A stretch of DNA of 5,707 bases. Source: Candidatus Portnoybacteria bacterium CG08_land_8_20_14_0_20_40_83. GTDB lineage: Bacteria; Patescibacteriota; Minisyncoccia; Portnoybacterales; GWB1-42-6. Below are positions 4,500 through 5,707 of the stretch, one piece after another. The stretch's first letter is position 1. Each line of letters opens with the position of its first letter. The translations under genes and the position numbers were made by a program. Location: the NCBI GenBank assembly GCA_002774415.1, contig PEYL01000058.1, positions 1-5,707 on the forward strand, given 5' to 3'. A model generated the notes under the pieces. It was not told where the DNA came from, did not search any database, and was given only the letters and a program-made list of their open reading frames with translations.

Positions 4500-5047
4500 T
4501 TAAATTTAAATTATACAACAAAAAAGGTTTTACCCCGTTAGAAATTCTAAAGAATAAATTGTTAACAGGACAAGACACTAATAAACGGAGTAAATTTCTA
4601 ACGGGGTTTACATTGATAGAGCTAATGGTTGCCATGGCAATATTTGTGGTTGTTTCAATAGTCTCTGTGTCAATTTTTTTGACCGCCATTCAAAATCAAA
4701 GAAGAGATTTTCAAGTGCAAAATTTGCAAGACAATGGCAGATATATAATTGAGGTTTTTACTAAAGAAGTGCGAATGCTGCAGGAGATTAAAAACGACAC
4801 GACAAATTCCAGGCTGCATATAAAAAATCAAGACGGCGACGATGTCACTTATGAATTTAAGGGAGACGGTTATTTGAGACGCGATAATCAGCCTATTAAT
4901 AGTTCTGCAGTTTCGCTTCAGGGAAAATTTTTTGTAGTTCAAGCCGGCGAACAGCAAAGAGTGACCATAGTTATGACCCTTTCTCCAAATGGCATGAGCG
5001 AGCCGCAAATTAAAGTACAAAATACGGTAACCGTAAGAATTTATTAA
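4496..5047 (+). CDS. PilW/GspJ-like minor prepilin with duplicated prepilin motif
   Basis: This is the third minor pilin. I start it at ATG 4496, in ATGA overlap with the preceding gene; an ATG at 4487 would add only three residues and overlap more. The protein has 183 residues. The true site is LTG (37) then FTLIELMVAMAIFVVV with Glu at +5. Earlier in the leader, residues 10-16 read KGFTPLE, which also has Gly at -1, Phe at +1 and Glu at +5 but no hydrophobic helix after it. The mature part has QNLQDNGRYIIEVFTKEVR, typical of PilW/GspJ-like proteins, then a beta-rich domain without cysteines. The leader is built by an 83-bp inverted-repeat element shared with pilin C. The PilW assignment is from position and the R-Y-I-x-E-x-F-T-K-E-V-R region. 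Confidence 0.87.
   Translation: MIKFKLYNKKGFTPLEILKNKLLTGQDTNKRSKFLTGFTLIELMVAMAIFVVVSIVSVSIFLTAIQNQRRDFQVQNLQDNGRYIIEVFTKEVRMLQEIKNDTTNSRLHIKNQDGDDVTYEFKGDGYLRRDNQPINSSAVSLQGKFFVVQAGEQQRVTIVMTLSPNGMSEPQIKVQNTVTVRIY
4529..4611 (+). repeat. Pilin-leader inverted-repeat element, copy 2
   Basis: Arms 4532-4546 and 4593-4607 (15 bp) are perfect complements with a 46-base spacer. The 83-bp unit is the same as 1359-1441 except for 6 substitutions, all in the spacer. It has no length difference and keeps the same codon phase. Confidence 0.88.
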
Positions 5048-5055
5048 ATATACAG

Positions 5056-5427
5056 ATGCCATTTATGCGTTTCTCCGATAAAAAAAATAAAGAAAAGGGC
5101 GCTATTGCGATTATTTTGACTGTTTTGATTTTGGGAGTGACTCTTTTGATAGCAATGGGCTTGTCTTTGATTTTTGTCCAAGAAATTAAAAATTCCGGTC
5201 TGGTTGGGCAATCCAGCCCGGCTTTTTATGCCGCAGATGAGGGAGCAGAGTTTGCGCTATTTCAAATTCTGAAAAAAGGCGAGGGCCCTCAGGCTGATGT
5301 TCTTTTAAATAAGGCCAATGGCTTTTTTATGTACAATGAAACCGCCAAGGTTACTTGGACCGATACGAGCATCAATTCTTTAGGTTTTTTTGGAGGTACA
5401 AGAAGAAGGGTTCAGATAAATTGGTAA
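5056..5427 (+). CDS. PilX-like minor pilin / pilus assembly protein
   Basis: This is the last gene of the operon, 123 residues, starting 8 bases after the previous stop; ATG 5065 is an alternative start. A basic N-terminus ending in KEKG is followed by a hydrophobic segment (AIAIILTVLILGVTLLIA) and then EIKNSG and AFYAADEGAEFAL. The A-F-Y-A-A-x-x-G-x-E pattern after an N-terminal helix is what I know from PilX-type proteins, which also lack the F-T-L-I-E motif. If it is processed, the cut would be after Gly15, but there is no Glu at +5, so cleavage by PilD is uncertain. No cysteines are present. It is short for PilX. Position after the PilW-like gene supports the assignment; an alternative is an uncharacterised membrane protein co-transcribed with the pilins. 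Confidence 0.75.
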   Translation: MPFMRFSDKKNKEKGAIAIILTVLILGVTLLIAMGLSLIFVQEIKNSGLVGQSSPAFYAADEGAEFALFQILKKGEGPQADVLLNKANGFFMYNETAKVTWTDTSINSLGFFGGTRRRVQINW

Positions 5428-5456
5428 TTGATAATTTGGCTAAAAGCTTGTATAAT
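5428..5456 (+). promoter_or_regulatory. Strong sigma-70-type promoter for ligA
   Basis: TTGATA (5428-5433) and a perfect TATAAT (5451-5456) are 17 bp apart, starting right after the stop codon of the PilX-like gene. Transcription would start near 5463, inside the left arm of the terminator listed next. Confidence 0.75.
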
Positions 5457-5490
5457 AAAGGCAGTCTTATGCATAATAACTGCCTTTTTT
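5457..5490 (+). terminator. Rho-independent terminator of the minor-pilin operon
   Basis: AAAGGCAGT (5457-5465) pairs perfectly with ACTGCCTTT (5479-5487) around a 13-base loop, with a run of six T's at 5485-5490. The first bases lie directly after the ligA -10 box. Confidence 0.8.
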
Positions 5491-5572
5491 GTTATGCCAG
5501 GTAGTGAAAATTTGACTGCTGCCTGGCAGCAATTAAATTTTATATTGTCAAATTTCTACTACCTGGTATGAC
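5491..5572 (+). promoter_or_regulatory. Long hairpin in the ligA leader covering the start codon
   Basis: Bases 5491-5516 pair with 5547-5572 over 26 positions with a single A-C mismatch and three G-T pairs. An inner hairpin pairs TGCTGCC (5517-5523) with GGCAGCA (5525-5531). The ligA ATG (5568-5570) is in the base of the stem, opposite an upstream ATG (5494-5496). In RNA this would hide the start codon. It could equally be a miniature inverted-repeat element that landed here. Confidence 0.7.
5494..5571 (+). CDS. Possible 25-codon leader ORF overlapping ligA
   Basis: A frame from ATG 5494 encodes 25 residues beginning MPGSENLTAAWQQ and ending FYYLV. Its TGA stop (5569-5571) overlaps the ligA ATG as ATGA, the same junction used between the PilV-like and PilW-like genes. 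It has no Shine-Dalgarno sequence and the whole ORF is made of the inverted repeat, so it may be accidental. If translated, ribosomes would open the hairpin and restart on ligA. Confidence 0.25.
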   Translation: MPGSENLTAAWQQLNFILSNFYYLV

Positions 5573-5707
5573 GAAGCAAGAAGCAAATAAGCGTATTGAG
5601 AAACTGCGCGAACTCATAAATCACCATCGTTATAAATATCATGTTTTGGATAATCCCGAAATTTCGGATGCGGCTTTTGATACCTTAAAGAACGAACTTG
5701 AAGAGCT
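5568..5707 (+). CDS. ligA: NAD-dependent DNA ligase, N-terminal part (cut by window end)
   Basis: LigA seals nicks in DNA during replication and repair, using NAD+ as cofactor. Only the first 46 codons are in the window. They match the start of domain Ia, which binds the nicotinamide mononucleotide half of NAD+: INHHRYKYHVLDNPEISDAA followed by FDTLKNELEEL, with the conserved Y-x-x-x-x-P-x-I-S-D-x-x-(Y/F)-D pattern. The start ATG 5568 gives the usual position of this motif. There is no Shine-Dalgarno sequence; the start lies in the base of a long hairpin and overlaps the stop of a small upstream ORF. The gene is functionally unrelated to the pilins and has its own promoter. The catalytic lysine and later domains are outside the window. 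Confidence 0.95.
   Translation, partial: MTKQEANKRIEKLRELINHHRYKYHVLDNPEISDAAFDTLKNELEE

Overview
The window looks like a piece of a Patescibacteria (CPR, Parcubacteria-like) chromosome. The evidence is AT-rich DNA, start codons mostly without a Shine-Dalgarno sequence, and small type IV pilins with the signature GFTLIELLVVIAIIGILA followed by a KARDARR segment, which I associate with that group. TGA is used as a stop (the ATGA junction at 4496-4499), so the glycine-recoding lineages of the radiation are unlikely. The lineage call is from memory of protein families, not from a search. All genes are on the + strand.

Layout. Positions 1-1868 hold three paralogous major-pilin-type genes: the first is cut by the window edge, and the second and third each have their own promoter-like site (TTGTTT, 17 bp, TATAAT/TAAAAT). 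The first two are followed by a terminator-like hairpin. Positions 1915-2787 encode the prepilin peptidase (PilD, family A24) that would process them. Positions 2788-3282 have no gene and are packed with palindromic repeats. Positions 3283-5427 form a minor-pilin operon in the order GspH/FimT-like, PilV-like, PilW/GspJ-like, PilX-like, the same order as the fimU-pilV-pilW-pilX cluster of classical type IV pili. From 5428 a new promoter drives an unusual leader and the start of ligA (NAD-dependent DNA ligase), cut by the right edge.

How the genes work together. PilD would cut and methylate the prepilins in the membrane. The minor pilins would prime or cap a fibre made of the major pilins. The assembly ATPase, platform protein and other machinery are not in the window.

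The most unusual signal is a family of inverted-repeat elements inside the signal-peptide coding regions of three pilin genes (1359-1441, 3301-3407, 4529-4611). Each encodes an upstream pseudo-copy of the prepilin motif (AFTPLE, GFTPTP or GFTPLE) in one arm and the true GFT of the cleavage site in the other. Stem sequences differ between elements but pairing is kept. Related palindromes sit between genes and in frame inside pilD. Two structured regions also stand out: a possible three-way junction after the first pilin (389-465), and a 26-position near-perfect hairpin over the ligA start codon that also contains a 25-codon upstream ORF ending in an ATGA overlap with ligA.
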